A stretch of DNA of 64,000 nt, from NCBI GenBank assembly GCA_032622095.1, contig CP136066.1, forward strand, positions 107,529,319 through 107,593,318, read 5' to 3'. Each line of letters starts with the position of its first letter. Positions within the stretch are counted from its first letter, which is position 1. The position numbers and the translations under genes were made by a program. Of this stretch, positions 11,847 to 23,879 are shown piece after piece. The stretch is from Siphonodentalium dalli. Lineage: Eukaryota; Mollusca; Scaphopoda; Gadilida; Siphonodentaliidae. The notes beneath the pieces are model-generated. The model did no database searches. It was not told where the DNA came from and was given only the letters and a program-made list of their open reading frames with translations.

Positions 11847-12329
11847 TTAAAGGCACGTGAGGCCTTAGTTGTCGAAAATATTCATATTTGTTCCAATCAC
11901 CGTAAACAGAAAAACATTAAAACCCATACAGTTTCGTTCATATATACCATGGCCATCGCGTAAACAGCATGTTATCACAAAGACCCTCTATATTTTACCT
12001 AAGCAAGAGCCTGATTGTGTTACAGAAGACAGCACAGTGCTACGTGGCTAATCACACACAAATGGCATAAACGCTCTTTATTAGTTCCATATCAGGAATT
12101 CAACCCAAAAAGAACGCTCTTTGTGTTTACCATCATAATATAAACAAACACCAGAAAAGTTACTTTTTATGCTTTTGTTTACATAACAATGGTCAAAACA
12201 GATGACAATAACATACTGTTTATACGATATTTCTTATTTGTATACGGACAAAGTCTGTCTACATTTTGATGTTCTTTCTGTTTGTGGCGGTTTTGACGGG
12301 TGTAAATATTTTCACAGGATACCCAACGC

Positions 12330-12454
12330 AAAGGCCAACCGTACCTTTAAGTTAAACTTCAAAATAAAAAAAAAATGAATATTTTTTTTAATAGTTTTCT
12401 CGGCATTTCTTACCATAATAATATAAAAAAGTGAGGAAAAAAAAATATATGAGT

Positions 12455-12491
<37 letters not shown>

Positions 12492-12560
12492 GGGGGGGGG
12501 GGGGGGGGGGGGGGGAAAATACCCAGGGCGGGGGGGAAGATACCCAGGGGGGAGATAAAC
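12330..12560. repeat. Poly-G low-complexity tract
   Basis: There is an uninterrupted run of 36 G (12455-12490), one T, then 24 G (12492-12515), followed by shorter G runs joined by AAGATACCCAG. Poly-A and poly-T tracts flank it at about 12360-12450. The ORFs that translate to poly-Gly or poly-Pro are artefacts. The run length may not be exact in the assembly. Confidence 0.85.
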
Positions 12561-12979
12561 TGTTACACCGGTACTGTAATTCTGTGACAATATATATTTC
12601 ACGCGTTTACAATGTCAACACAGATATTGTGAAAAATGTGCTGTATGTGACGCATGCATTGCTTGTGATGACGTCTGCATGGGCTTTCATAAGTTGAGTA
12701 TATGCAGGGAAATATCCAGGGCTGTTTTGATACATGTTACAGGTATGGGCGCCCAAACTCGAGAAGCCCAAATGCCCGCAAATTCTTAGTGAACAGTATT
12801 GAGGCATTCTGAATTTTCCACTTTTTTAAAGGCAATTCAACATGCTATGTAAACAAAAACTTGGCAGTTGCAATAGAGCCTTTGTTTGCAAGCATGTTCA
12901 ATTTTGAAATCAAAAATATTATGTCATATTTATCATATATGTATCTGAATCTGTGTTGGTTCGGTGTGGAAGCCGTATT

Positions 12980-13140
12980 ATGTTATAAGGGAATATATAG
13001 ATGATACCCACACTTTTTCAGTGGATATGGGTTATAACTCATGAGTGATGACAAAACATTGAATTTCCACGAGTGGCATTAGCCACGAGTCGAAATTCAA
13101 ATGTTTTGTCATCACGAATGAAAAAGTGTGGATACTCGGT
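12980..13140. repeat. Hairpin (foldback) repeat
   Basis: The arms ATACCCACACTTTTTCAGTG and CATGAGTGATGACAAAACAT are mirrored by ATGTTTTGTCATCACGAATG and AAAAAGTGTGGATACTC around a loop near 13080. A related hairpin, with CATGAGTGGGTTCAAGGAAA and GAATTTCCACGAGCGGC, is at 46975-47155. It is probably a short inverted-repeat transposon; target duplications are unclear. Confidence 0.6.
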
Positions 13141-13362
13141 TTATTATATACTTTAGTTACTTGCCTATGGCCCCCAATGAATGTCAATACATCAGAAATT
13201 TCAAGCTGACAAATTACGCCCAAAATAATAGTCCCATATTTAAAACACTCAAAAAGTATAGATTTGGTATTTATTATATACTTTCGTTACTTGCCGATGG
13301 CCCCCAATGAATGTCAGTACGGTACATCAGAAATTTCATGTTGACACATTACGCCCAAAAAC
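13138..13362 (+). repeat. Direct repeat pair, spacing about 132 bp
   Basis: TTTATTATATACTTTAGTTA then CTTGCCTATGGCCCCCAATG and GAATGTCAATACATC recurs about 132 bp later with few changes (TTTCGTTACTTGCCGATGGC). It is a local tandem duplication next to the hairpin. Confidence 0.65.
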
Positions 13363-13446
13363 AAAATACATAATAATGAAGCAAAGTAGATATAAAAAGA
13401 GAATCAGAAAAAAGTCATCAATCATAATGGAGCTGGTAATAATACC

Positions 13447-13468
13447 AGTGAGATATCGATATCTCACT
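13447..13468. repeat. Perfect 22-bp palindrome
   Basis: GTGAGATATCGATATCTCAC, with A before and T after, is its own reverse complement. A partial echo (GTGGGATATC...TATCTCAC) follows at once. It lies about 135 bp past the splice donor of gene A's large exon, within the intron. No function is known. Confidence 0.7.
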
Positions 13469-13602
13469 AGTGGGATATCACTTATATCTCACTGCTAAAA
13501 CCTTATAATTCATGGGCAAGTATAATAAAAACATGTATCCTCTGCTGGAAAACCGGTGTCCCCAAATTATCTCAGGATTCTTCCCTGATATGATTAACTT
13601 AC

Positions 13603-15751
13603 CCGTTGATGAATCCATCCCTGGATCTGAGTTGTCTCTGCTTCTCCTTGATCTCCTGTTTGAATCTTTCCGCTTCTTTCTGTAAGGTGACTTTTCTCTC
13701 AGTGAATGAATACAATGCTTTCCAGGAATGTTTTGATGAGAATTTTTAATCATTGAATTTTCTGGTTTAGAAATCACTTTAGCCTCGTTTGTGTTCCCAG
13801 ACTCATACATAGAACTACTGTCAGTGATATTTGAATCAGTATGTTGTTCGGAGTTAGACAGTTCGCTGTCAGCTGACTTCAGTGGAGTTGATACTGAAGT
13901 TTGAGTTTTCACTTTAGTTGTAGGTGATGTGTCTGTATCAGTGTCTGACCTCTTTTTATCAGTGTAGTCAGTTCGTTGATGACAAGGATAATCCCTGGGA
14001 TATATTGTATGGCTAAGATGCTCCAATGTGAAATTGCACTTTAAAGGGGTTGAATTAAGGTTCTGTATATAATTGTTTGGATTCTCTAACTGACCCTCTC
14101 CTATTAAGTTCAATGGATCAAATTTTGAAATGTTTTCTTCGCTGTAGCCAATATGATTTGGCTCAAGACATCCTGAAGATTTCTTTTCCATAGCACTGAG
14201 TGAGTCACATCTTGTAGCCGCATCCTCTTTTTTGCTTGCCATATGATTCACACATGGGCAATCTGGACAAATGCAATTTGTGGAGCAGTTTGACCAGAAG
14301 TTATCATCACAGTACTCACTAAAACATCCAAAATCGTCAACAACAATGTCATCTAAATAGAAGCCAATTTCATCAAATTGATTAGAAGTGTCTTCTGAAG
14401 GTTTTACTAAAGAATCTTTTTTCATGGATTCCCTGAAATCTCCTGTGAGTCCGGCATGTGAGCTGGCAGAACTAGTGCTGGCATTATCTTCCACAGTACT
14501 ATCACTTTCGTTTGAAGAGATCGCAGAATCAAACACAACTGATCGGCGTCTTATTTCATTCGATGATTCTGGTTCCTTTGGAGAAGGAAAAAGTCTGCAA
14601 ATTTCCAGGAATTGTTCGTGGTTCTCCCAAACTTTGGAGTTTAGATTATATAATGAGAAAGACAAGGCGTTTTGAGGGGGAGGATGAGAATTACCAGGTA
14701 CTGTTTGTGGAGCTTGTACTTTGTTTTTGTCACAGTCAAGACAAACATTACCAACCTCAACAAGCCTGCCATCAGTTGCAGGATGTTTAACAGACTTGCA
14801 TTGATGAGAAAAATTGGAGAATTCTGCAGGTTCTTCGCATCTTGGAGAATTCAAACATTTCATCCCAGAACATTTGGAACAGTTGATATCACAGCTGGAA
14901 TGAATAGATGAATAGATATGTCTATCACAGTAAGCTACATCGGGTTTCGGATAAAAAGTTTCAATCTGACAATTTAAAGGAGCATTCTGTTGATCTATAC
15001 AGTTCGTACCACTAGTTCTTGCATCTGAGGAAGGAATTTCTTGAGGTTGACGACACACTGGCCATCGTGTTTTGTTGAGGTCTGAGAGAGTTGACGAATA
15101 TATACTAGTATCAGGTGCAAATTCCGTCAATTTTTGGTTCTGTAAAATAGAATTAGGTTTAAAGCTAGAGCATCTCCCATCGGAGTGACTTTTTCCATAA
15201 GAATAGCTGTCATTTGGGTGTCTTGTCCCATCAGTGTGTCTTTTTCCATCAGATTCGATACCCTGGAATGTGTCTCTATGGCGGGAGCATAGACTACATT
15301 GACTTAAATGTCTGTTGGGTAACTCTATTTCAGAATGGCGTCCATCAGAAGATACACTGTTTTGGGTAAGCTTATCAACTTCATATTGCGAAGTATCAAA
15401 CTTAGTATCTGATACCGTTTTTAAACATTTAGGAGTGAACACAAATGGCAAGGAGGTGCATGACCACAACTGATATTCCTTATGTTTACCATCATCAGGT
15501 GTTTCGCTTTGTAACAAGTTTGCAGAATCTCTTCCGCTTTGTGAATCTCTTCGCCTCGGACGAATATTCTCACTGTAAATTGTCTGGTCATTCCTTTGGC
15601 AAGCTGTGCATGAATCATCTCTTTGTTTAGATAAACTCTTGGGTCTCGCCCCACCTCCACGAATATTTGATTCAGCCATTGGAAATGCCAAGCAGAGACT
15701 TAAGTATGAATTGCATAGAAATTGTACCTCACATCTCTTGGTGCTGTGAAC
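13603..15751 (-). CDS. Gene A large exon: disordered Ser/Cys-rich protein
   Basis: The frame is open for 2.15 kb between an acceptor (ATTTCTATTTTCAG) and a donor (G/GTAAGTTAATC), far longer than chance in AT-rich DNA. The most likely initiator is the ATG at 15677-15679 (MAESNIRGGGARPK), about 692 residues to the exon end. The frame is also open up to the acceptor, so an upstream coding exon is not excluded. The product is rich in Ser, Asp, Asn, Cys and His, with clusters such as CSLCSRHRD, CSKCSGMKCLNSPRC and CICPDCPC, an acidic patch (FYLDDIVVDDFG), and a basic tail (KSPYRKKRKDSNRRSRRSR) that could be a nuclear localisation signal. No folded domain is recognised. The last base starts a codon completed by the 512-885 exon. 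Function is unknown. Confidence 0.85.
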
Positions 15752-15759
15752 CTGAAAAT

Positions 15760-17640
15760 AGAAATTTATAGGCTGAAAAATAAGGTCAACCGAGGATGAG
15801 AGGTGGGGCTGTCACATTGTGACTGAGGATACCTCCCCTTTTGTTGTGGTGAAATAATTATGGTGCCACGCACACCAGTAACAATTAGCTCCCAGTTATA
15901 TGCGCCCCCTCCCCAGTATTTTAGTAGCTGCACAGCACATTAGGCCATAATAAGCCATTTGTCCATGGTAAATCTGGTTCAAATCCATATGAGTGCGGAT
16001 TGATTTTCCATGAAAAAGGGAGTTTGTCAGTTGGTTACCCAGGTTCATCATTGGTGTGAATGCCCAGTCATATACTCTCTGATATAATCAAGTTTATATT
16101 AACACTGCCCCTTTTATTGACAGCAGCCACATACACATTGTCCAACTACCTCACAGTGACAGCCTTTTTGGTTTGTCGTTATCACACAATGCCGTGTGAT
16201 AGGTACTCTCGGGATCCAAATAAGCGTACCCGTACACTTAACTATTTTCAAGGAGAAATCCCCTGTACGCTGCTTATTTGGGACCCTACATTTATTAAAT
16301 TTCAGCTAAATGTGTAAAAAAAATATTAATTTATGTGCTTAAACCTAAGCTAAATTTATCAGAGTTTTAAAAGCTAAAATCATGAAAAAATTCCCAATAT
16401 TCTACTATGGCTAAGGAACCATTCATTTTAAACATCAATGTATTATCCAAAAATGTGGGTGACACTTGGTATTAGTTCAAAATGAATTGAATACTTTGAA
16501 CAATTATTAGGTTAAATTTTTCTCCAATGATCTCTGTATGAGAACATATGAAACTAACCACAATTTTTGACCCATACTTAGTGTTTATTTGCGAAAATTC
16601 CCCCCCCTGTACTATTATCCCATACTATTATTTATTTTAAAGGAAATTTCACCCCTGTACTATTATTCCACCCCCTACTATTATTTGGATCACGAGAGTA
16701 CTACTGGTAAGTACCCACTCTTTTTCTGCCTTTATACTAGTTGTGGCAGTACATTGTTATCCCCATTGTCAAAAAATTATCATAAAATGCCACGTAACTA
16801 CCCATAAATGACAAAATGGCAATGCAACACTTCAAATTTAAATTTTAATCAAAAAACTTTATGCAAACTAATTATGGTGAAAATAAAAATAACAATAAAT
16901 TATAAACAGATCATGGAATTCCTAAAATGGAGGAATTAAACTTTGAATTAGGTAAAAAAAACCTGATCGAGGTTCTTCAAAATGTGTTTTATTTGTCAAT
17001 TTATATATCATTTTGAAGGGAATATAAAATTTTCTGTATGCAATATGAAAACCTTTTTCATATTTATTAGGTAAGAAAACAGTTACAGCTCATTATATAT
17101 CCTGACTTTCCAAATAAGTCTGCCGAATGCTGTCTCGGATTTGAGGTAAAGTGCCCTCTGTTTTGTCAGGCATGCCCAATGTGTTATTTTTGTTTATGTT
17201 TGTGAAAGAGGGTTTAATACTCTATTCAGATCAACATTTGTTTTTGGATTATCTTTCACAGTGAACCAAGGTATGTTATCTTAACTGTTGAACGTCATCG
17301 GGTATACCATAATTGACCAGGATCATATGAAATAATAGAAAACTCGAGAGAATAGACTATCTGAACATTCCTATGATCAATAGGAAAACTATTGTGAAGT
17401 CTCCTGCAATAAATTTTATACCATGGTAAAGATAATTAAATTCTGAATTCAAAGTAGCAAACTTAAATTCAAAACACTAAATACAGAAGAAGTTATAAAA
17501 CATTGAATATTTATGTAGAATCTCAATAAATAGCACAGAAAGTGTCATGTAATGTCGGAAATTCAACGTAAATTTATGACGTTATATAGGATCTGATAAA
17601 AAAAAGTGACTAGGTGTTCACTAAATACACCCCAAGTAAC
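15760..17640. other. Gene-free stretch upstream of gene A
   Basis: No coding exon with splice borders was recognised. It contains low-copy AT-rich DNA and some repeated phrases (CCCCTGTACTATTATTCC type at 16595-16690; GCGTACCCGTACACTT near 16225). The promoter and any non-coding first exon of gene A should lie here or further right, but I see no clear core-promoter signal. Confidence 0.5.
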
Positions 17641-17649
17641 AAACAATAC

Positions 17650-18570
17650 AGTCAATGACTGTGGAGTGCTCACCTGACTTTAAAGATGGAGAAGACTGGG
17701 ATTCTGAAGACTACAATAGTCAGTACTTGTCAAATCACATTAAAACAAGTAGTTACAAACAGGGAAATAGCTTAGGGGTCTTCTTTGACAAGCAGAGGGT
17801 ATTAACTTGAAATTTCCAACTGCAAACCCCTGACATAGCCAGTCGACTCCCAACTGGACCAAACTATATATTTTACAACTGCTACTTCAAGCTCTCCCTC
17901 ATAAAGTTAGAAATATTCTAAATGGGGCCATTTGTTGATCATATTACAACAGATTTTCCACTGAATACCAAAGTTGGGGGTCAAAACCCGAATCCCTCAA
18001 TTTTCCACCCCCTCCAATTAAGTGGTTCTAAACTCAGCTCATAAATCAACCCATGAAGTTAACAGTCCATATATATGGGGTAAATCTCCTATATCTGCCC
18101 CTATTTGAACCAAATGTAAAACCCAAACTATGAGATCCATTTAGTAATAAGCTGAAGTGAATTCATTTTCCCCAAAATAGTTACAAATTTTCTTTTTGGT
18201 TAAATTGAGCAAGTAGTCTAAAATAATTTTTTTTTTTTTAGTTATGTCCCTGGCTCCGCCACATTTGACCCAGTGACCTCATTTGAACAAATCTGAAACA
18301 GTCACCCAAGGACCATTCATACCAAATATGAACCCATTCGGCCCGGGAATACTTGAGAAGAAGTTGTTTAAGAATTACTATGAGGTAAAGAATTATGGCC
18401 CTGGCTTCACAACTATTTGACCCAGTGACCTCATTTGAACAAATCTGAATTTGAGTCACATAGAGAACATCCACACCAAATATGAACCCAATCATTCTTA
18501 TGGTTCCGGAGAAGATGTTATAAAGAATTCTTGATGGACAGATGGACGATGGGTGATGACTATAGCTCCA
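17650..18570 (+). repeat. Dispersed repeat family R1, copy
   Basis: It begins with ACAGTCAATGACTGTGGAGT and AGAAGACTGGGATTCTGAAG, then diverged text. From about 18230 it shows GTTATGTCCCTGGCTCCGCC, CATTTGAACAAATCTGAA twice, and a GATGGACAGATGGACG tail ending near CTATAGCTCCACCGGA. The hairpin at the end is truncated. The ORF at 18238-18495 follows the repeat and is not a gene. Confidence 0.65.
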
Positions 18571-18674
18571 CCGGATAGCATGTGTTTATATTGTATAGCA
18601 TGTGTTTATATCTGGCTTCGCTAGCACGAATAATGTAAATTAGGAGAAATTTCTTTGCACAATTGCAGATATTA

Positions 18675-18841
18675 ATCTCAGGTGCCTAACAATAGTGTCA
18701 GCACGATTATTAATTTTGGAAAAAATTCCCAACGATCACTATTATTTGGCATTGAGAAATTGCCATCACCATTATTAATTTCAGCCTAAATCCCCACCCA
18801 TCACTGTTATTATGCCATCAGGATTATTAGGCACCTGAGAG
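18675..18841. mobile_element. TA-flanked MITE, CTCAGGTGCC family, copy 3
   Basis: The termini ATCTCAGGTGCCTAACAATA and ATTATTAGGCACCTGAGAG are inverted, and TA follows the right end. The interior ATTTTGGAAAAAATTCCCAA matches the other two copies. Confidence 0.65.
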
Positions 18842-19316
18842 TAATACAACAGAAACAAGTCATAAAAGTTTCTACCAAGAATTCTACATTTTAGGTAACT
18901 TATGAGCCATATATAAGGCCATATGACTAATGTGAAAAGAGAGGGTGCGAGAAGCAAGATGGCAGTGCCCATGATCGCAGAAAATGGAGACGATCTAGTT
19001 TTCATGTTCAAGTTCAATAAAGTTTATTATATATATACTCAATGACATTAATTAATACATATAACAGGACCCTATTGAAGAAAACTTGTTAATATGAAGG
19101 CCCTCATGGTAATACATTATTGACATTCATTTATATACTTATACTAGGGGTACAGTTTATTGAGAAGAAAAAAGGTGTTCCTGTACAAAGTGCAGTTCAG
19201 TGAGAGGTAATAAGGGAGGAAGGGGTGGGGTACATTCACACTCATTTTTCATGTGTTGCAGCTTAATATTATGCTGTTCGTAGCTCCAAGTTTGATTTCT
19301 ATTATATACCAATTAC

Positions 19317-20321
19317 TAGAGCTGAATCGGTTGGCCCATTCTTCTAACCGGTTAACCATTGGGGTTAGCCGGATTTCAACCGGTTAACCGCTAATTTCTA
19401 GCGGATTTCTCTCAGACTAATTATGTCGACATTATGCCATGCTCCAGGGACAAACCTAGGTGAGAAATAGTAGCTGAAATAAAGACCTTATTCACGGCAT
19501 TTAACGATATTCAAAAACACGCATTCACTGTTCTTTTGCTGGCTCTCGTGATGGGGAATGAGCAAGTGAAATTTGTGAATGGCATGCGGGGGATCGCTTA
19601 TTTGCAATTGACGGTGATCAGCATATGTTGGGCATTTGTAAAACGAGTAACAATAGTATGGGTATTGGTAAAACGAGTAACAAAACTATATATTAAAGAT
19701 CTGTAATATATCATTATCATCATTGGTACTAGTATATCCTCCAATGAATTATAAATAAAGACTAGAACGTAATAACTAATAACTATAGAACTAAAAGGAA
19801 GGTCAGTTAGGTCACAGACTCAGTCCTATTCAGTATTCAAACTATTCGTCGGTATCATGATCGCGGACACTAACTATCGATAGCCGTGTTCACTTTTCAA
19901 ATTTCAACACGAAATAATACCGAGTCTGAGGGGTGTCAATCAGATGACAGATTCACAGATTCAGTGACATCATTGCTTTGAACTATCCCGCCTGGATACA
20001 CAGTGACTGCCCACGTGCTCTCGTCGGAAGATCAGAGAAAACTTCAAAGGCCGGAATTGATTGAAGGTCGCCGACACGCTACTCAGTGTCTGAAACTTCG
20101 CGTGCACCAATTGCATTGCACTCTACTATCACTATCGGTGGCACAGGGGTTAGTATTACTTTTGCATCATTTATCTTAATATTTTGAGGGTACCAGGGCA
20201 TTATTCACGTTCACATACAACTGACAGAGAGGGATGCGGTTTCGTCCGGTTCATTTTTTGCTAACCGGTTAAGTCGTTATCCGGATGCTAACCGGTTATC
20301 CGGCTGTCCGTTTCAGCTCTA
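19317..20321. mobile_element. hAT-like non-autonomous element with CCGGTTAACC repeats
   Basis: The ends are TAGAGCTGAATCGG and its complement (CCGTTTCAGCTCTA). They are flanked by 8-bp target duplications, CCAATTAC at 19309-19316 and CTAATTAC at 20322-20329 (one mismatch). Subterminal repeats of AACCGGTTAACC and GCTAACCGGTTA occur near both ends, as is usual for hAT transposase binding regions. The 1 kb interior has no transposase ORF. The hAT assignment follows from the 8-bp duplication and TAGAG-type termini. Confidence 0.8.
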
Positions 20322-20453
20322 CTAATTACTCAATTATTCAATCGGCTGACACTCCTTTACACCTAATTTAGATAATTTTGGACACCTAAAACAGCTATAT
20401 CATGAATTTTATGAATCACTTCCATGCCATAAAATAAATTCAAGTGGAATTTA

Positions 20454-21505
20454 CTATGGAACAGAATAGGAAACCGGCCACGACGTCATGATGTTCTGGT
20501 CGCTACTATCATTGTTTCTGTGACACTCTGGATCTGGATATGTACGGTACTGGTACGGCGTATGATCCTTGCGGATGTGTAGAACGCCGGGAGAGAGATA
20601 ATTATGTTCTTTGCGGGACTGTTGAGTTGTCCGCTGCTGTTTTATTTTGAATTTCGCATCCATCTCGTTTAGAATGTTCCACTGAATAATTGTCCGTGGG
20701 AAGAATGAGTTTGAGTATTCAGCGGAGTGAGTCACCAGTGGCTCGTAGGACAGCGAATTATTACATTCCTGTTTTGAGACTATGTTAGATGCACTGAATT
20801 CTTCAAATTTCTTGGCTCGAATTTTTCTGCCCACCTTTTTTGGTTTTATTAAGCACTGAGTGTTTACAGCCGACACCTGCCCCTTAGCCATCTTGTGAAA
20901 GAGCTCCAGCCTCTGGTCTTTCCTTCTTTCTTCGAGTGGTCTTATCTCACAGTCATTCATCAGTTTGGCCATGTCCTTCGATTGGTAATCGCCGGTCATG
21001 AACCGTACAGCTCTTCTCTGTATTCGCTCCAGGGCGTCGATGTTCTGCTGCTGGTGAGGATCCCACACGACGGCTGCATATTCCAACGACGATCTTACAA
21101 GTGTTTCATACGCTACGCATTTACTCTTGAATGGTGCGCCTTCCTAAGGTTTCTCCTGATGAATCCGAGCGTGCTGTTAGCCTTCTTCGTGATCTTGTCT
21201 ATGTGTGGCAACCATTTCATATCGTTTGAGAGCGTGACTCCAAGATATGGTGTTTGAGTGACGCTCTGTAGGATCTGGTTTCTGAGCTGGTACATATAGG
21301 TCAGTCGTGGTTTAATTGACATGATGTAACATTTGCTGGCATAGAATTTCATACCCCAAGTTGTAGCCCAATCTTCTAACGCCATCAAGTCCTTTTGCAG
21401 AGCAATCTGGTCGTTGATGTTTCTAATCTTCCGGTACATGAGGCAGTCATCTGCGAACAAGCGTACTTGTGAGGTAACTCTCTCTGGCAAGTCGTTGACT
21501 CATGT
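20454..21505 (-). pseudogene. Broken non-LTR retrotransposon (RT C-terminal fragment)
   Basis: From 21505 down, the minus strand encodes a reverse transcriptase palm segment with the catalytic motif LFADDCLMYRK, then LEDWATTWGMKFYASKC and YLGVTLSNDMKWLPH. These are typical of CR1/Jockey-type LINE proteins. A frameshift near 21130 moves the frame to AYETLVRSSLEYAAVVWDP, followed by RIQRRAVRFMTGDY and the family's basic C-terminal region, with a stop at 20454. The 5' end is missing: nothing upstream of NDLPERV is coding. The copy lies in the sense orientation relative to gene A. It is 5' truncated and frameshifted, so dead. Confidence 0.85.
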
Positions 21506-22442
21506 TAATTGTTATGTCTGTTTATTTGCGCACACTCAATGTCTCTTGTTGAATAGACTGGTTCCTAGTCCAAAACTACAAAAAATATGAAAAGGTAGTA
21601 TGGTAGTTTACCTGACGCCTCTACTCTAGCTTTACACCTAAACTATGCTAAGCCTAAAACTTAAGTCTTAAAAGCCTAAACTTAGGCTAAAGACTTAAGT
21701 CTTAAGTAAACTGTAAGTGTAAAGTCGTAAAGACGTTACTTTTTTTTAGTACCTCCATTTTGGATTTCCCAAACCTGATAAACAGATGAAACCAAATTTT
21801 TCTGAACCCCATTAAGATATGTGTCCAAAATATCAATGTTGAATAAAAAATGTAAATGAAAGCGACTTTTATGAAGTGAAATTCTCTGCATAATTTATTA
21901 AAATTGCTTACCCTAACGAAATTAGGTTATGCAAAATAAAGAGCAAATTTCTTCGATATTCCCAATAGTGATCATCTTTTGTCAAAGCTATATTGACACG
22001 GCAAAGACAGCATTTATGATTAATACATGTGTGTAAATTACCTTACAACAGATTCAATGTATTTGTAAGTTTTTCGGTGGAAAAAAAACGGTTGATTAGC
22101 AAAAACTCAACTTCCGGTGTGTCACATTAATTTTCGAAACAACGGAATTCGGCGACGGAACGAATACGTACCGGAATATTTTTTTTCAAATACTGGCTGT
22201 TACACATTTGACTTGTCCATGTAGCGTGACATGCATTTGGCGTTACAAACTTACCAGGTCAGTGTGTGATCAGAGTATGCTAGGTTTATGAATGGGTGGT
22301 CAAATCCCATAAGTACTGATAAAATGGAAATTATAATGCATCAAATTGATGTAACTGGTGGAGAAATACAGTAACCCATCAGACGCTGATATGTGCACAT
22401 GCATACAACTCTTATGGTATACCTATAAGGTATATGCATCCA

Positions 22443-22463
22443 ATTTTAGAAAAGAGAGAGAGT

Positions 22464-22520
<57 letters not shown>

Positions 22521-22535
22521 AGAGAAAGAGAGGGG

Positions 22536-22600
<65 letters not shown>
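22443..22600. repeat. (GA)n microsatellite
   Basis: About 150 bp of GA repeats, interrupted by GAAAGAGAAAGAGAAAGAG and a GGGGGG run. ORFs in several frames encode only Arg/Glu or Ser/Leu dipeptides and are artefacts. Confidence 0.95.
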
Positions 22601-22603
<3 letters not shown>

Positions 22604-22667
22604 GTCGGGGCGAAAGCGCCCGTAATGGTCGAAAAGATCGAGTGATTTTCCCCTTCACCCCATTCCA

Positions 22668-23877
22668 CGGGCCCTACTATATGCAGCAAGTCCCTGGATA
22701 TGCAGCAAGTCCCCGGTAAACGCAGCAAGTCCCTGGTAAATGCAGCAAGTCCCTCACACCTAGGGTGGATTAAATAGGTTAGTATTATTTTCTAGTTAGT
22801 CTATGGTATAATTAAAGAGCGTTTACATCAGTAATGTGAGAACATTTTACACCTAATAATATTTGACATCATTATTATTAAATAATTAACTATGTTATAT
22901 ATAGTAATTAGCGTTTATTTGTTAGTCTATTCCTGATATGATTTTAATAAAGAGCGTTTATTTCACTGATGTGAGAAAATATAATATGAAAGCATTAACC
23001 ATGTTAATAATTAGCGTTTATTTGTTAGTCTATTCTTGCTATGATTTTAATAAAGAGCGTTTATTTCACTGATGTGAGAAAATATAATATGAAAGCATTA
23101 ACCATGTTAATAATTAGCATTTATTTGTTATTTTTCGAGACTGCACGAGTCATCCAGTAGGAATGACATGACAGCGATTGAAACAGCAGTTCAGTCCGAA
23201 CGTCTTCTACTTATACAACCTACAAGATTGCACTACCAACATCTTCAACCAAACCGACAACAACGCAACCGATTGATGCAACGACAGTTGAGATTCTGCA
23301 AAATCTACACCCAGTCGTTCTGACCGGAGAGTGAAATTAAACAACATAGAGATAAAGAAAACAATTTTAATACATGTATCCAAATATTTTTTTATTCAAT
23401 AAAATCTTCCCAAACGAATGTCTCATTACCTTGGTTTTTCCCTTTCCTTACTGGCCACATATATATACAATTTATTCTAATAAACTTTTCTTTCAGCTCA
23501 CTGCTATATATATATATGTATATTTATAAAACTGTGCTCTATTTTTCTTTTGTTGCTATTCTACTATTCTCATGTTACTTGTTTGCATTTACCAATAAAA
23601 ACATCTTTAAAAAATCCAACTCTTAATTTTTTCATTCAATGATTCAGTCCCACAATTCAGTCCAATTCCCTTCAATAATCTATCAGTATTACGATCAAAT
23701 TAAAGCCCTTTGTAATCAGCACCTCCACTGATTAAACATATCGTTGTGTAAATACGCATGACTAAACCGCCGTAATCCACCCTAGGTGTGAGGGACTTGC
23801 TGCATTTACCAGGGACTTGCTGCATTTACCGGGGACTTGCTGCATATCCAGGGACTTGCTGCGTATAGTAGAACCGC
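22668..23877. mobile_element. 1.2 kb element with TIRs built of GCAGCAAGTCCC repeats
   Basis: Each end carries four tandem units of 19-20 bp based on GCAGCAAGTCCCTGGTAAAT, closing with CTCACACCTAGGGTGGATTA. The left end runs 22668-22772 in sense and the right end about 23777-23877 as the complement. The outermost TACTATAYGCAGC is shared by both ends. No convincing target duplication was found, except possibly TA. The interior has a 103-bp tandem repeat and no long ORF. The superfamily is not assigned. Confidence 0.7.
22911..23135 (+). repeat. 103-bp tandem repeat, about 2.2 copies
   Basis: GCGTTTATTTGTTAGTCTAT, then ATGATTTTAATAAAGAGCG and GAAAGCATTAACCATG, is repeated at an offset of 103 bp (22911 and 23014), with a third partial copy at about 23117. 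It lies inside the element with repeated TIRs. Confidence 0.8.
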
Positions 23878-23879
23878 GA

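Noticed and set aside
12312-12697. Poly-Gly and poly-Pro ORFs
   Set aside because: They are translations of the poly-G tract.
14388-15660. Plus- and minus-strand ORFs of 60-95 codons inside the gene A large exon
   Set aside because: They are shadows of the 2.15 kb coding frame, which alone has matching splice borders.
22358-22728. Arg/Glu and Ser/Leu dipeptide ORFs
   Set aside because: They are translations of the (GA)n microsatellite.
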